A stretch of 64,000 nt of DNA from Catalimonadaceae bacterium JC749 (lineage in GTDB: Bacteria > Bacteroidota > Bacteroidia > Cytophagales > Cyclobacteriaceae): contig JAJNNC010000002.1 in the NCBI GenBank assembly GCA_021730635.1, forward strand, positions 62,001 to 126,000. The letters are read 5' to 3'. Made by a program: the position numbers and the translations under genes. Under the pieces are notes generated by a model. It was not told where the DNA came from. It made no database searches and was given only the letters and a program-made list of their open reading frames with translations. Each line of letters begins with the position of its first letter. The stretch's first letter is position 1. This document shows, piece by piece, positions 52,637 through 61,745 of the stretch.

Positions 52637-54067
52637 ATGAAAGGACAAGCTACTACCAAAGTGGGTCTGTTCGGCATAGGACTAGAGACTTACTGGAAAC
52701 AATTTGAAGGACTTAAAGACCGGCTCGAGGGTTATCAAAGCAGGATCGCCCAAGGCCTGCAACAGTCGGGGGCTGAGGTGATTGAGGCAGGGCTGGTAGA
52801 TACCGTAGATAAGGCCAGACAGGCAGCTTTACTGTTCAAGCAGGAAGATGTTTCCCTGATCTTTCTGTATGTGTCTACCTATGCGCTCTCGGCGACGGTA
52901 TTGCCGGTGGTACAAAAAACCAAAGTGCCAGTCATCGTGCTGAATCTGCAACCTGACAAGGCCATAGACTATGATTGGTTTAACAGCCTGGGCGACCGGG
53001 GAGTGATGACCGGAGAATGGCTGGCCAACTGTCAGGCCTGTGCGGTGCCCGAAGTAGCCAATGTGTTTAGGCGTTCAGGCATTCGCTTTTTCCAGATCAG
53101 CGGTACGCTGGAGGATGATGAAGCCTGGCAGGAAATGACAGACTGGATAGAGGCGGCACAGGTTGTCACCCAACTGGCAGAAAACAGGATGGGCGTGCTG
53201 GGGCATTATTACAACGGCATGCTGGATATCTATTCGGATCTTACCTTGCAAGCCGCTACCTTCGGTGGTCACATACAACACCTGGAGATGTGCCATCTCA
53301 GGCAGTTCCACCAGGAAGTATCCGCTCAGGCCATTAGCCAGAAAGTAGAGCAGATCTACCAGGAGTTTGAGGTATTGGACGAATGTCCCTCCACAGAAAT
53401 ACGAAGAGCGGCTCATACAGCCGTCGCCTTGGATAGAATGGTAGAACACCATAGACTGGGCTCATTGTGCTACTATTATGAAGGAATCAACGGCAACGAG
53501 TATGAAGATCTGATTGCTTCGGTCATTGCAGGCAATTCTATCCTGACTGCCCATCATGTGCCAGTAGCCGGCGAATACGAAGTGAAGAACGTACAGGCTA
53601 TGAAGATGATGGATTTGTTGGGTGCCGGAGGTTCCTTTACAGAATTCTACGGCATGGACTTCAATGAGCAGATCATCCTGATGGGGCATGACGGACCCGG
53701 TCATCTGGCTATTGCTGAAGGGAAACCCTTGTTAAAGCCTCTGGGGGTATACCATGGCAAGCCCGGCAAAGGATTATCTGTAGAAATGAAAGTCAAACAC
53801 GGACCGGTCACGCTGCTGTCGGTGGCGGAAACCGGTACCGGAGGACTGAAATTAGTGGTAGCAGAGGGAGCCTCCGTGCCGGGACCTATTTTACAGATTG
53901 GCAATACCAACAGTCGCTACCAATTTTCTCTCGATATTAAAACTTTTATGAACGACTGGTGTCAGGAAGGACCTGCCCATCACTGTGCTATCGGAGTAGG
54001 CCATGTCGCTGGCAAACTACACAAGATAGGGGCCCTGTTACAAATACCGGTCGTTCAAATATGCTAA
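52637..54067 (+). CDS. L-arabinose isomerase (AraA)-like sugar isomerase
   Basis: The 476-residue protein belongs to the AraA/FucI-type isomerases. Metal and catalytic residues of AraA are recognisable: Glu in AGEYEVKNV, Glu in FTEFYGMDF, His in LMGHDGPGH and the C-terminal His in PAHHCAIGVGH. No signal peptide, so cytoplasmic. In this locus it lies between GH78 and a GH106-like gene, with RhaT downstream, so the natural substrate may be L-rhamnose or another deoxy sugar released by the locus; AraA-like enzymes are not the usual rhamnose isomerases (RhaA). No kinase or aldolase is nearby. Specificity is uncertain. Confidence 0.82.
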   Translation: MKGQATTKVGLFGIGLETYWKQFEGLKDRLEGYQSRIAQGLQQSGAEVIEAGLVDTVDKARQAALLFKQEDVSLIFLYVSTYALSATVLPVVQKTKVPVIVLNLQPDKAIDYDWFNSLGDRGVMTGEWLANCQACAVPEVANVFRRSGIRFFQISGTLEDDEAWQEMTDWIEAAQVVTQLAENRMGVLGHYYNGMLDIYSDLTLQAATFGGHIQHLEMCHLRQFHQEVSAQAISQKVEQIYQEFEVLDECPSTEIRRAAHTAVALDRMVEHHRLGSLCYYYEGINGNEYEDLIASVIAGNSILTAHHVPVAGEYEVKNVQAMKMMDLLGAGGSFTEFYGMDFNEQIILMGHDGPGHLAIAEGKPLLKPLGVYHGKPGKGLSVEMKVKHGPVTLLSVAETGTGGLKLVVAEGASVPGPILQIGNTNSRYQFSLDIKTFMNDWCQEGPAHHCAIGVGHVAGKLHKIGALLQIPVVQIC

Positions 54068-54077
54068 ATCCAATACC

Positions 54078-57000
54078 ATGAAAAAATCAACAATAATGCA
54101 ACTGGCAGGTGCCTGTCTGACACTGGCAATGGTCGCCTGGCTCCCTGTCAGCCACAGTCAACAACCGCAGAACGAACACACCTTTGCCTATCTGCAAGAG
54201 CAATTTGTCACCCCGGATCGCCAGTATGGTAGTGCCCCGTTGTGGGTCTGGAATACCCAGGTGACCCGAGAGATCATCGATGACATGATGCAGGATTTTA
54301 AAGAGAATGCCTTCGGGGGTGTTTTTATCCACCCTCGTCCGGGGCTGGTCACTGAATACCTCTCCCAGGATTGGTTCGACTTATGTGCGTATACTTTGGA
54401 GAAGGGCAAAGCTCTGGGGTTGGAGGTGTGGATTTACGATGAAAATTCTTATCCCAGTGGATTTGCCGGAGGGCATGTACCGGCACAAATGCCGGAATCT
54501 TATAACCAGGGTCAGATGCTGCACCTGACAAAGGCCACTACCCTGCCGGATACAGCCAATCAGTATTTCGTTGTGCTGAAAAAAGAAGGTCAGGATTTTC
54601 AGAATGTGACAGAAGCACTGGGGCAGGAGCAAGGAAAACAAGGCGATTATTATCTGTTCTCTAAAGCCTTTTATCATCAGTCGCCCTGGTATGGAGGCTT
54701 TTCTTATGTGGATCTGATGGTAGAAGGCGTAACAGAGAAATTTATTGAAGTGACCATGCAAGGATACGAACGGGTGATGGGAGAAGACTTTGGTCAGGCA
54801 GTGCCCGGCGTGTTTACGGATGAGCCCAACATAGAAGTGCAGGGAGAGGGCAACATACGCTGGACCCCTGATCTGTTTGAGACTTTCCGGAAAAAGTGGG
54901 GTTATGACCTCCAGCTGCACCTGCCCGGTTTGTTTGAAGAGGTAGGCGACTGGAGAAAGGTAAGACACAACTATTACCAGGTCTTGTTACAATTGTTCAT
55001 CGATCGGTGGTCGAAACCCTGGTATGCCTATACGGAGCAAAAAGATTTGGAGTGGACCGGACACTACTGGGAGCATGGCTGGCCGAACCCTAACCATGGC
55101 GGAGACAATATGGCCATGTACGCCTGGCACCAGCGACCGGCCATCGACATGCTCTTTAACCAGTTTGACGAAGAAAGTCCGAATGCCCAGTTCGGCAATA
55201 TCCGTGCGGTGAAAGAACTGTCCAGTGTTGCCAATCAGTTGGGCAAAGCCCGCACATTGAGTGAAACCTACGGTGGGGGTGGCTGGGAACTTACCTTCGA
55301 GGATATGAAGCGGCTGGGCGACTGGCAGTATGTGTTGGGTGTGAATACGCTTAATCAGCATTTGTCTTTTATGACGATCATGGGGGCCAGAAAATATGAT
55401 TATCCACAGTCGTTTTCCTATCATAGTCCCTGGTGGCCTTATTACGGACCGTTGAATGAATACTTTGCCCGCCTCTCGCTGGCCCTGTCCAGAGGGCAGC
55501 AGGTCAACGATATCCTGGTGCTGGAACCCACCACTTCCGCCTGGATGTATGCCGGTTACCAGCAATCGCATCCGCATATGCAGGAGATCGGTCAGGCTTT
55601 CCAATCCTTTGTAACCCGCCTGGAAAAAGCGCAGGTAGAATACGATCTGGGATCTGAGAATATCATCAAAGATCAGGGTAGGGTAGCAGGAAAAGCGTTT
55701 GTGGTAGGAGAACGGTCTTATACAACAGTGGTTATTCCACCCGGTATGGAAAATATAGACGGCACCACCTTCCAGTTATTGCAGGACTATTTGAAAAACG
55801 GCGGTAAGGTGCTGCTGATGGAAGAAGTACAAAGAATCGATGGCGCAGAAGATCAAAGATGGCAGCAGGTATTGGAAAGCAGCACACGCATAAGCCAGTT
55901 GGAAGATCAGACCCTTGAGCAGCATTTTTCTTCTCAGGCCATTACTTTTCAGGCGTTGAACACAGTGGGTGGCAACCTGTATCATCATCGGCGGCAGTTG
56001 CCGGAGGGGCAGTTGCTATTTTTAGCGAATGCCAGTCTGGAAGAACCCACCCGGGGAAAAGTGCGCCTTACGGGGCAGGAAGCCTTACTGTTGGATTTAT
56101 CTTCCGGCGACATACTGAATTATCCTGAGCAGGCTGAGGGAGCAGCGGTCACCCTGGCCTATGATATACCGCCGGCAGGCAGCCTATTGTTTTTTGTCAG
56201 CAACCAGCCTATGGGTGAATTTCCGGAATATCAGGCCAACGAAGTATCCGGAGAGCCCCTGGATGCAGGGGATGCTCGCATCTCACGCCTGCATCCCAAT
56301 GTGCTCACCCTGGATTTTTGTGATGTAAAGCTGGGGGATACGCTGCTCCAAGCGGTGCATGTATATGATGCCGCCGATACGGTCTACAGACATCATGGCT
56401 TTAAGGAGGGAAATCCCTGGAATACTTCAGTGCAGTTTAAAGAGCAAACGGTTGAACGGGATACTTTTACCGCTGGCACCGGTTTTACCGCTACCTACCA
56501 CTTTACGATACAGTCCGGTGTTTCGATGGATTCTTTGCAGGCTGTTGTGGAAAGACCCGAACTCTGGAAAGTGTCTGTCAATGGAAAAGAAGTAAAACCC
56601 ACAGACGGTCAGTGGTGGCTGGATAAAACATTTGCCGTTTTTGATCTTAGCCAGGTAGCTGTGGAAGGTGAAAATCAACTGGAACTAACAGCTGATCCTA
56701 TGCGGGTGCACGCTGAGGTAGAACCTGTCTATATTCTGGGCGATTTCAAGCTAGAGTCGGCAAAGCAGGGTTGGGACATCGTACCGGCAGATACACTGAA
56801 ACTGGGGAGCTGGCAAGCACAGGGTATGCCGTTGTATGGGCAATCCGTTGTCTATCGTAAGACCCTAAAAGCAGATAATAATTATAAGCGCTATTGGGTG
56901 ACGCTGGGAGATTGGAAAGGGACTGTAGCGGTTGTAAATGTCAACGGTCAGCAGGCAGGCGTGCTATCGTACCCCCCTTACACACAGGACATTTCAGAGT

Positions 57001-57230
57001 TCCTTCAATCCGGAGACAATACCGTGGAGGTGATGGTCATAGGGAGTTTGAAAAATACCCTGGGGCCTTTTCACAATGATCCCAAGCCTGGTCTGGTGTC
57101 TCCCTGGCATTTCCGGAATGTACAGGATTATCCGTCGGGCACTGCTTATCAACTTTATGATTACGGATTGATGGAAGATTTTACAATTTTAGGATCAAAA
57201 GAGGATACGCAAGCGACACGTAACGAATAA
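54078..57230 (+). CDS. large secreted glycoside hydrolase, GH106-like
   Basis: The 1050-residue product has a signal peptide (residues 1-28, ending SHSQ). It opens with a TIM-barrel-like region (SAPLWVWNTQVTREIIDDMM, FGGVFIHPRPGL, LEVWIYDENSYPSGFAGG), with VFTDEPNI and LSETYGGGGWEL where two catalytic acids could sit, then LGVNTLNQHLSFMTIMGARK and NDILVLEPT, which parallel segments of GH106. A C-terminal sugar-binding-like beta domain (about 780-1040) follows. Similarity to GH106 is distant, so this may be a separate family; an alpha-L-rhamnosidase or related exo-glycosidase is likely from context. It is 10 bases after the isomerase and 6 before rhaT. Confidence 0.7.
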   Translation: MKKSTIMQLAGACLTLAMVAWLPVSHSQQPQNEHTFAYLQEQFVTPDRQYGSAPLWVWNTQVTREIIDDMMQDFKENAFGGVFIHPRPGLVTEYLSQDWFDLCAYTLEKGKALGLEVWIYDENSYPSGFAGGHVPAQMPESYNQGQMLHLTKATTLPDTANQYFVVLKKEGQDFQNVTEALGQEQGKQGDYYLFSKAFYHQSPWYGGFSYVDLMVEGVTEKFIEVTMQGYERVMGEDFGQAVPGVFTDEPNIEVQGEGNIRWTPDLFETFRKKWGYDLQLHLPGLFEEVGDWRKVRHNYYQVLLQLFIDRWSKPWYAYTEQKDLEWTGHYWEHGWPNPNHGGDNMAMYAWHQRPAIDMLFNQFDEESPNAQFGNIRAVKELSSVANQLGKARTLSETYGGGGWELTFEDMKRLGDWQYVLGVNTLNQHLSFMTIMGARKYDYPQSFSYHSPWWPYYGPLNEYFARLSLALSRGQQVNDILVLEPTTSAWMYAGYQQSHPHMQEIGQAFQSFVTRLEKAQVEYDLGSENIIKDQGRVAGKAFVVGERSYTTVVIPPGMENIDGTTFQLLQDYLKNGGKVLLMEEVQRIDGAEDQRWQQVLESSTRISQLEDQTLEQHFSSQAITFQALNTVGGNLYHHRRQLPEGQLLFLANASLEEPTRGKVRLTGQEALLLDLSSGDILNYPEQAEGAAVTLAYDIPPAGSLLFFVSNQPMGEFPEYQANEVSGEPLDAGDARISRLHPNVLTLDFCDVKLGDTLLQAVHVYDAADTVYRHHGFKEGNPWNTSVQFKEQTVERDTFTAGTGFTATYHFTIQSGVSMDSLQAVVERPELWKVSVNGKEVKPTDGQWWLDKTFAVFDLSQVAVEGENQLELTADPMRVHAEVEPVYILGDFKLESAKQGWDIVPADTLKLGSWQAQGMPLYGQSVVYRKTLKADNNYKRYWVTLGDWKGTVAVVNVNGQQAGVLSYPPYTQDISEFLQSGDNTVEVMVIGSLKNTLGPFHNDPKPGLVSPWHFRNVQDYPSGTAYQLYDYGLMEDFTILGSKEDTQATRNE

Positions 57231-57236
57231 GACGCT

Positions 57237-58280
57237 ATGGGATCATTTTTAGGCGTAATATGGCACGCTATCGGCGGATCAGCTGCCGCCAGTTTTTATA
57301 TTCCTTTTAAGAAAGTAAAGGCCTGGGCCTGGGAAAGCTATTGGTTGGTCAGTGGGGTGGCTGCCTGGATCATTGCCCCCTGGGTGGTAGGTACTCTGAC
57401 GGTGCCCGATCTTCTGTACGTCATACAACAGGCTTCCGAAGATAGCAAGCGCTGGAGTTATATCCTGGGCGTTCTCTGGGGTGTAGGAGGACTCACTTTT
57501 GGCCTGTCTATGCGTTACCTGGGGATGTCTTTAGGCTATGCTCTGGCATTGGGTTGTAGTGCTGCTTTTGGTACCTTGATACCTCCCATCGTAGAAGGGC
57601 GGCTTGGAGCTTTGCTGGGTACCTCTTCCGGCCTTATCCTTTTGGCAGGGGTAAGTATCTGCCTGATTGGTATTGGGATTTGCGGCTGGGCGGGTATTCA
57701 GAAGGAAAATGAATTGCCCGAAGCACAAAAAAAGGCAGTGATCAAAGAGTTTAACCTAAGAAAAGGGGTCGGGGTGGCTTTGATCTCCGGCCTGCTCAGT
57801 GCCTGTATGGCTTTTGCTCTGGCGGCAGGAAAACCCATTGCGGATCAGGCTGTAGCGGCCGGAGCGAATCCCTTGTGGCAGAACAATGCCGTACTGGTGG
57901 TAGTGTTGCTGGGTGGATTTACCACCAACTTCCTCTGGTGTATCATCCTGAACTTTCGTAAGCGATCTTTTCCGAATTATTTCCGTGCGGAAGCAGCCAG
58001 TCTGGGGAGCAACTATCTGTTCTCTTCCATGGCCGGGATCGTCTGGTATTTCCAGTTTTTCTTTTATGGAATGGGCTCTTCCCGGATGGGAGCCTTTGAC
58101 TTTGCCAGCTGGACATTGCACATGGCTTTCATCATCCTGTTCAGCAACCTGTGGGGTCTATATTTCAAAGAGTGGCAGGGAGCCAGCAGCCGGACACGCG
58201 GGCTTATTATCAGCGGCTTGGCCGTGATTCTGATTGCTACGCTGGTGATTGGTCTGGGAACCTATCTTTCCTTTGAATAG
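57237..58280 (+). CDS. rhaT: L-rhamnose-proton symporter RhaT
   Basis: The 347-residue inner-membrane protein has ten predicted helices and closely follows the known RhaT sequence pattern: FYIPFKKVKAWAWESYW, WGVGGLTFGLSMRYLGMSLG, EFNLRKGVGVAL, MAFALAAGKPIADQA, WYFQFFFYGMGSSRMGAFDFASWTLHM. RhaT takes up L-rhamnose (and L-lyxose) with protons. It ends the PUL, 6 bases after the GH106-like gene, giving a direct route from outer-membrane rhamnosidases to cytoplasmic rhamnose. The presence of a free-monosaccharide symporter shows that hydrolysis happens outside the cytoplasm. Confidence 0.93.
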   Translation: MGSFLGVIWHAIGGSAAASFYIPFKKVKAWAWESYWLVSGVAAWIIAPWVVGTLTVPDLLYVIQQASEDSKRWSYILGVLWGVGGLTFGLSMRYLGMSLGYALALGCSAAFGTLIPPIVEGRLGALLGTSSGLILLAGVSICLIGIGICGWAGIQKENELPEAQKKAVIKEFNLRKGVGVALISGLLSACMAFALAAGKPIADQAVAAGANPLWQNNAVLVVVLLGGFTTNFLWCIILNFRKRSFPNYFRAEAASLGSNYLFSSMAGIVWYFQFFFYGMGSSRMGAFDFASWTLHMAFIILFSNLWGLYFKEWQGASSRTRGLIISGLAVILIATLVIGLGTYLSFE

Positions 58281-58359
58281 CTAAAAAGTTCTGGTAAATC
58301 GCAGTGGTTTGCCGTTAGCGCAACAAGGCGTTGGGCGGTGGACTTTTGCTCAAGCTAAG

Positions 58360-59241
58360 TTAATCCGGATAGGCAAAAATATCGCTGTGGTCTACATTGA
58401 TTTCCAGCAAGCGGTCATGGCACAACTTTTTCTTTTCAGCCATCCAGTTGTTAAAGTCATGTTGTTCTTCCGGTACCAGATTTAGCTCATGAATGGCTTT
58501 TTCCATAAAATTAAGTAAAAAATGATGCATGGCTGTATTGCTTCTGGAAATATGCCACTGGCTGGCCTCCTGTTCGATAAGCATATGGTGTTGCCGGAGC
58601 AAATCCAGCATTTCTTCCGAGCAGTCGCGGCCCATGGCTATGCCAAAAGATTGGGGTCTTTTCATGTGCATATGATAGAACCGCAGAAACCGATGGTCGC
58701 ACTCAGAAAAGGGCAAAAAAGAAGTTTCATAATAATTGAGCGTAGCTAGCAGGCACACCTCGTTTTCAGATAATTTTCGGGTAAAAATCTCAAACTGATC
58801 ATACGAGATCAGGTCAAAGAAAGCATTGGCGGTTACCACATCTACTTTTTGAAGGTCAGCCAGGTGTTCGATCCGGTCCAGCGTACCTTGCAGTAGTTTG
58901 ATGTGAGCCGTCTTGTCCTGATGGGATATGGTCAGTGTATCATGGTTTTGCTGCAGGCGGTAATCACGATCTTGGGCAAACTTTTCCAGACAATGAAGGG
59001 TAGCTTTGATCATGCGTGGATCCTGTTCAATGAAAACCCATTCCTGATTCTGTGGAATTTTATCAAAATAGTATCGGAAGTTAGCGCCTGTCCCCGCCCC
59101 TACATCTGCCAGATGCAGCTGGTGATTATGATGTTTAAAAAAGTCCAGGAATTTTTTCTCAATATTCTGATTACGCGCCTTAGCATCGCAGGCAAATCGG
59201 TAAGATAACCATAGGACGGGATCATTGTAATTAATATGCAT
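58360..59241 (-). CDS. class I SAM-dependent methyltransferase
   Basis: The 293-residue protein has a Rossmann methyltransferase core: motif I DVGAGTGANFRYY (about residues 44-56), an acidic motif II FIEQDP, and VDVVTANAFFDL as motif IV/post-I. The C-terminal half is helical and His-rich. It follows the glycosyltransferase gene by 5 bases and thus ends the PTPS-GT4-MT minus-strand unit. It probably methylates a sugar or aromatic group on the small-molecule product of this cluster; substrate unknown. Confidence 0.85.
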   Translation of the reverse strand: MHINYNDPVLWLSYRFACDAKARNQNIEKKFLDFFKHHNHQLHLADVGAGTGANFRYYFDKIPQNQEWVFIEQDPRMIKATLHCLEKFAQDRDYRLQQNHDTLTISHQDKTAHIKLLQGTLDRIEHLADLQKVDVVTANAFFDLISYDQFEIFTRKLSENEVCLLATLNYYETSFLPFSECDHRFLRFYHMHMKRPQSFGIAMGRDCSEEMLDLLRQHHMLIEQEASQWHISRSNTAMHHFLLNFMEKAIHELNLVPEEQHDFNNWMAEKKKLCHDRLLEINVDHSDIFAYPD

Positions 59242-59246
59242 AGCTA

Positions 59247-60269
59247 CTATTCTTTTAAAAATGAATGAAACTGTTCAAAAAATGAATGGGCAGCCTGGTG
59301 CCAGCTATATGCAACACTTTGTCTGGTTTGCGTTTGCTTCCATAAATTAGTAAAAATTGCCTGATCTCTTACCAAATCTATAAAAAATTTAGCCAAAATG
59401 GCGACAGAATTGAAGATATGTCCGTGGCCTTTCTTGTTGAAGTGATGGGCTACATAGCCGCCATCCATCGCCAGCACAGGGAGATGAAAGGCAAAGGCTT
59501 CCTGTAAAGCCATGCCGAAAGTTTCCATGGAAGCAGCCGAAATGAAAACATCGGATCGACCATAGCAGCGGGCTACTTCGGCGTGAGGGAGGGGGCCGGT
59601 GAACCTGACTTTTCCCCGCAGAGAAGGGGTTGATGTGACCAGCCGCTGACAGGACTGGGCATAGTCCGGCTCCAGGTCCAGCCGTCCGACAACCGTAAGC
59701 TGGTAGGCATCTGTTGGGGCGCTTACCTTGGCTAATTGTTGGAGAAACGCCTCTACTCCCTTCCTTTCAATCACATTGGCGACCATCAGGGCTTCCCGAC
59801 AGCGATCAGTCTGCCTGGAGGCGGTAGCCTGCAGATCGGTGGCAGGTTCTACCAGCAGGATAGGTTGCGATAATCCTCTATACCTTAGATAATCCTGGGA
59901 AAAGGTGCTGGTTACCAAAAAACCATCGAGAAATTGTAAAACCTTTTCTTCCTGCTGCTCAAAGAGCTGATCGGAAGTGTAGCCCTGGGGTGGATGAAGA
60001 CTCTCCAGGTGATGCAGGATCATCCAGGATTGAGCCTTCTTCGCAGAAAGGGGCAGGCGTTGACCCAGGGCTTTGACAAACAGGCTGTCTACCCAATACG
60101 TCCCAGGCTGGTCGGCAGAAAGGGCTCTCTCATAGCTCGAAAAATCCAGGATGGAAAGGGCATGGCCCATTTGCTGCAAAGCAGCTAGTAGCTTTGCATT
60201 GTAAATATTTCCTCCTGATGGCAACTGCCGGTCGTCAGGCAACACAAATTGCAACAGAGTTTTTGACAT
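59247..60269 (-). CDS. GT4-type glycosyltransferase
   Basis: The 340-residue GT-B enzyme has a shortened N-terminal domain (LPSGGNIYNAKLLAALQQMGH near residue 20) and a C-terminal nucleotide-sugar domain with VANVIERKGVEAFL, VRFTGPLPHAEVARCYGRSDVFISA and the E-x7-E pattern SMETFGMALQEAFAF. Members move sugars with retention of configuration. The gene lies 3 bases after the PTPS-like gene and 5 before the methyltransferase gene, so it is translationally linked to both, and its acceptor is likely a pterin- or flavin-derived metabolite instead of a cell-surface polymer. Confidence 0.87.
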   Translation of the reverse strand: MSKTLLQFVLPDDRQLPSGGNIYNAKLLAALQQMGHALSILDFSSYERALSADQPGTYWVDSLFVKALGQRLPLSAKKAQSWMILHHLESLHPPQGYTSDQLFEQQEEKVLQFLDGFLVTSTFSQDYLRYRGLSQPILLVEPATDLQATASRQTDRCREALMVANVIERKGVEAFLQQLAKVSAPTDAYQLTVVGRLDLEPDYAQSCQRLVTSTPSLRGKVRFTGPLPHAEVARCYGRSDVFISAASMETFGMALQEAFAFHLPVLAMDGGYVAHHFNKKGHGHIFNSVAILAKFFIDLVRDQAIFTNLWKQTQTRQSVAYSWHQAAHSFFEQFHSFLKE

Positions 60270-60272
60270 GCT

Positions 60273-60653
60273 TTATAGAACCTCTGCTTCATAAGAAGCC
60301 CAGGCTACGTGGGACTCTCCCAGGGTTACTTGTAAATGCCCTTTAAAATAAGGCTTGATTTCCTGGCAAATCGTGTCATGAATATGTTTGGCCAGAAACT
60401 CCGTGGTTGTCAGCTTTTCCTGAAAGACAGGTATTTCATCCAGGTTCTGATATTTCAGGGGCGCTAGCGCTTTTTGTAAAACCTTAGTGGCCAGATCAAT
60501 ATCGATGACAATATTATTTTCGTCTAGCGATTCGGATTTGAAAGCAGCGTCTACCACATAAGTAGCCCCGTGCAGGCGCTGTGCCGGTCCGAAGGCCTCA
60601 CTATTTAAAGAGTGTGCGATCATCATATGATCTCTGATGGTAACTGTATACAT
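60273..60653 (-). CDS. divergent 6-pyruvoyl/6-carboxytetrahydropterin synthase-fold protein
   Basis: The 126-residue protein has the PTPS/QueD fold pattern: FxVRDHMMIAHS-like start with H14, RLHGATYVVDAAF with H28, INVVIDIDLAT-like NIVIDIDLATKVL, YQNLDEIPVF, TTTEFLAKHIHDTI and ESHVAWASYE (E113, H115). Canonical enzymes bind zinc with three His (the third in HGH) and use a Cys just before; here the HGH is HGA (A30) and no Cys is nearby (FGPAQ). The fold is kept but the standard reaction is unlikely. It starts the PTPS-GT4-MT unit. I believe similar GPAQRLHGAT variants exist in other phyla, which needs checking. Confidence 0.85.
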   Translation of the reverse strand: MYTVTIRDHMMIAHSLNSEAFGPAQRLHGATYVVDAAFKSESLDENNIVIDIDLATKVLQKALAPLKYQNLDEIPVFQEKLTTTEFLAKHIHDTICQEIKPYFKGHLQVTLGESHVAWASYEAEVL

Positions 60654-60839
60654 ACAGGGGTGGTTAGGAACTGTCTGAAAGCTGCTAAACTAAAGGAAAA
60701 GGGGGAGTTCCCCTAAAATTTCAGCTGACTTTATAAGACCCTGAAAAAATTAATCTGGGAAAGTATATAAATTCTTTTCATTTTTGTGATAGCATTGTAT
60801 TTTGAGTGATGATCGGATCATCAGGTTTAATGATACAAT

Positions 60840-61682
60840 ATGGAAGAATTAGGTATTGTTGCGGGCCTTCTGGTAGTAGCTAATTTGATGTTCACCTATC
60901 AGGCTTTCCGGTATCCTGCCGTGTTCAAGGGTAACTTGCTGGAAGTAGACAAGATTGTTGAAGGGAAAGAATACAAAAGAGTTTTCACCTCAGGCTTTAT
61001 CCATACCAACTGGCTGCACCTAATGCTGAATATGACTGCCCTTCTGGCTTTCAGTGTTGGGGTTGAGTCGGGGCTTAGCAGTGAAAATTTTATCATGATC
61101 TATCTGGGAAGTTTACTGGGTGGAAATCTGCTAGCCTTATTTATCCATCGCTATCATGGTCACTATCAGCTACTAGGCGCTTCCGGTGCTGTTAGCGGAA
61201 TTATTTTCTCTACTATCGTTTTGTCTCCCTCTGTTACCGTTTCCTCCTTCCTGATACCGGTGGAGATTCCCGGCTGGATTTTAGGGGTCGCTTTTGTCTT
61301 GGCCTCTCTAATGGCGAACCGCTCAACCTATGGGAAGATGGGGCATGAGGCTCCACTGGGAGGCGTGATCGCAGGAGTCATGCTCACCGCACTGATAGAG
61401 CCCTCCATACTGCAGACACATCCCTGGGTTATTGCAGCCATTCTGATACCCATCTTTGCCTTTTTATACATACTGGTCTGCCATTCAGCCTGGTTAACTA
61501 TGAGTGCTTTTACCAGCCCTCCCAAAACCCATGTCAGAAGAAAAATGGTAGCAAGAAAAAATCCCCAGCAGGAAATGGATGAGCTGCTGGATAAAATTTC
61601 TCAACATGGTTACGAAAGCCTGAGCCGTGCAGAGAAAACAAGATTACAACAGATTTCTAAAAAACTGATAGAAAGAAACTAA
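60840..61682 (+). CDS. rhomboid-family intramembrane serine protease
   Basis: The 280-residue protein has six membrane helices with the rhomboid core: HxxxN in WLHLMLNM (about residues 59-65), catalytic S115 in GASGAVSG and H169 in GHEAPLGG. A cytoplasmic C-terminal tail (about 220-280, ending MDELLDKISQHGYESLSRAEK) resembles the short conserved tail of many Bacteroidota rhomboids (DUF6576-like). It lies on the opposite strand between the PTPS-like gene (divergent) and the dehydrogenase gene (convergent), so it is probably not part of that pathway. Its substrate is unknown. Confidence 0.93.
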   Translation: MEELGIVAGLLVVANLMFTYQAFRYPAVFKGNLLEVDKIVEGKEYKRVFTSGFIHTNWLHLMLNMTALLAFSVGVESGLSSENFIMIYLGSLLGGNLLALFIHRYHGHYQLLGASGAVSGIIFSTIVLSPSVTVSSFLIPVEIPGWILGVAFVLASLMANRSTYGKMGHEAPLGGVIAGVMLTALIEPSILQTHPWVIAAILIPIFAFLYILVCHSAWLTMSAFTSPPKTHVRRKMVARKNPQQEMDELLDKISQHGYESLSRAEKTRLQQISKKLIERN

Positions 61683-61745
61683 GTTTTTGTTTTGAGACAA
61701 GAAGCGGTTCGGTAAGTTATTTGCGGAAAAGCGCTCTGCTCATCT

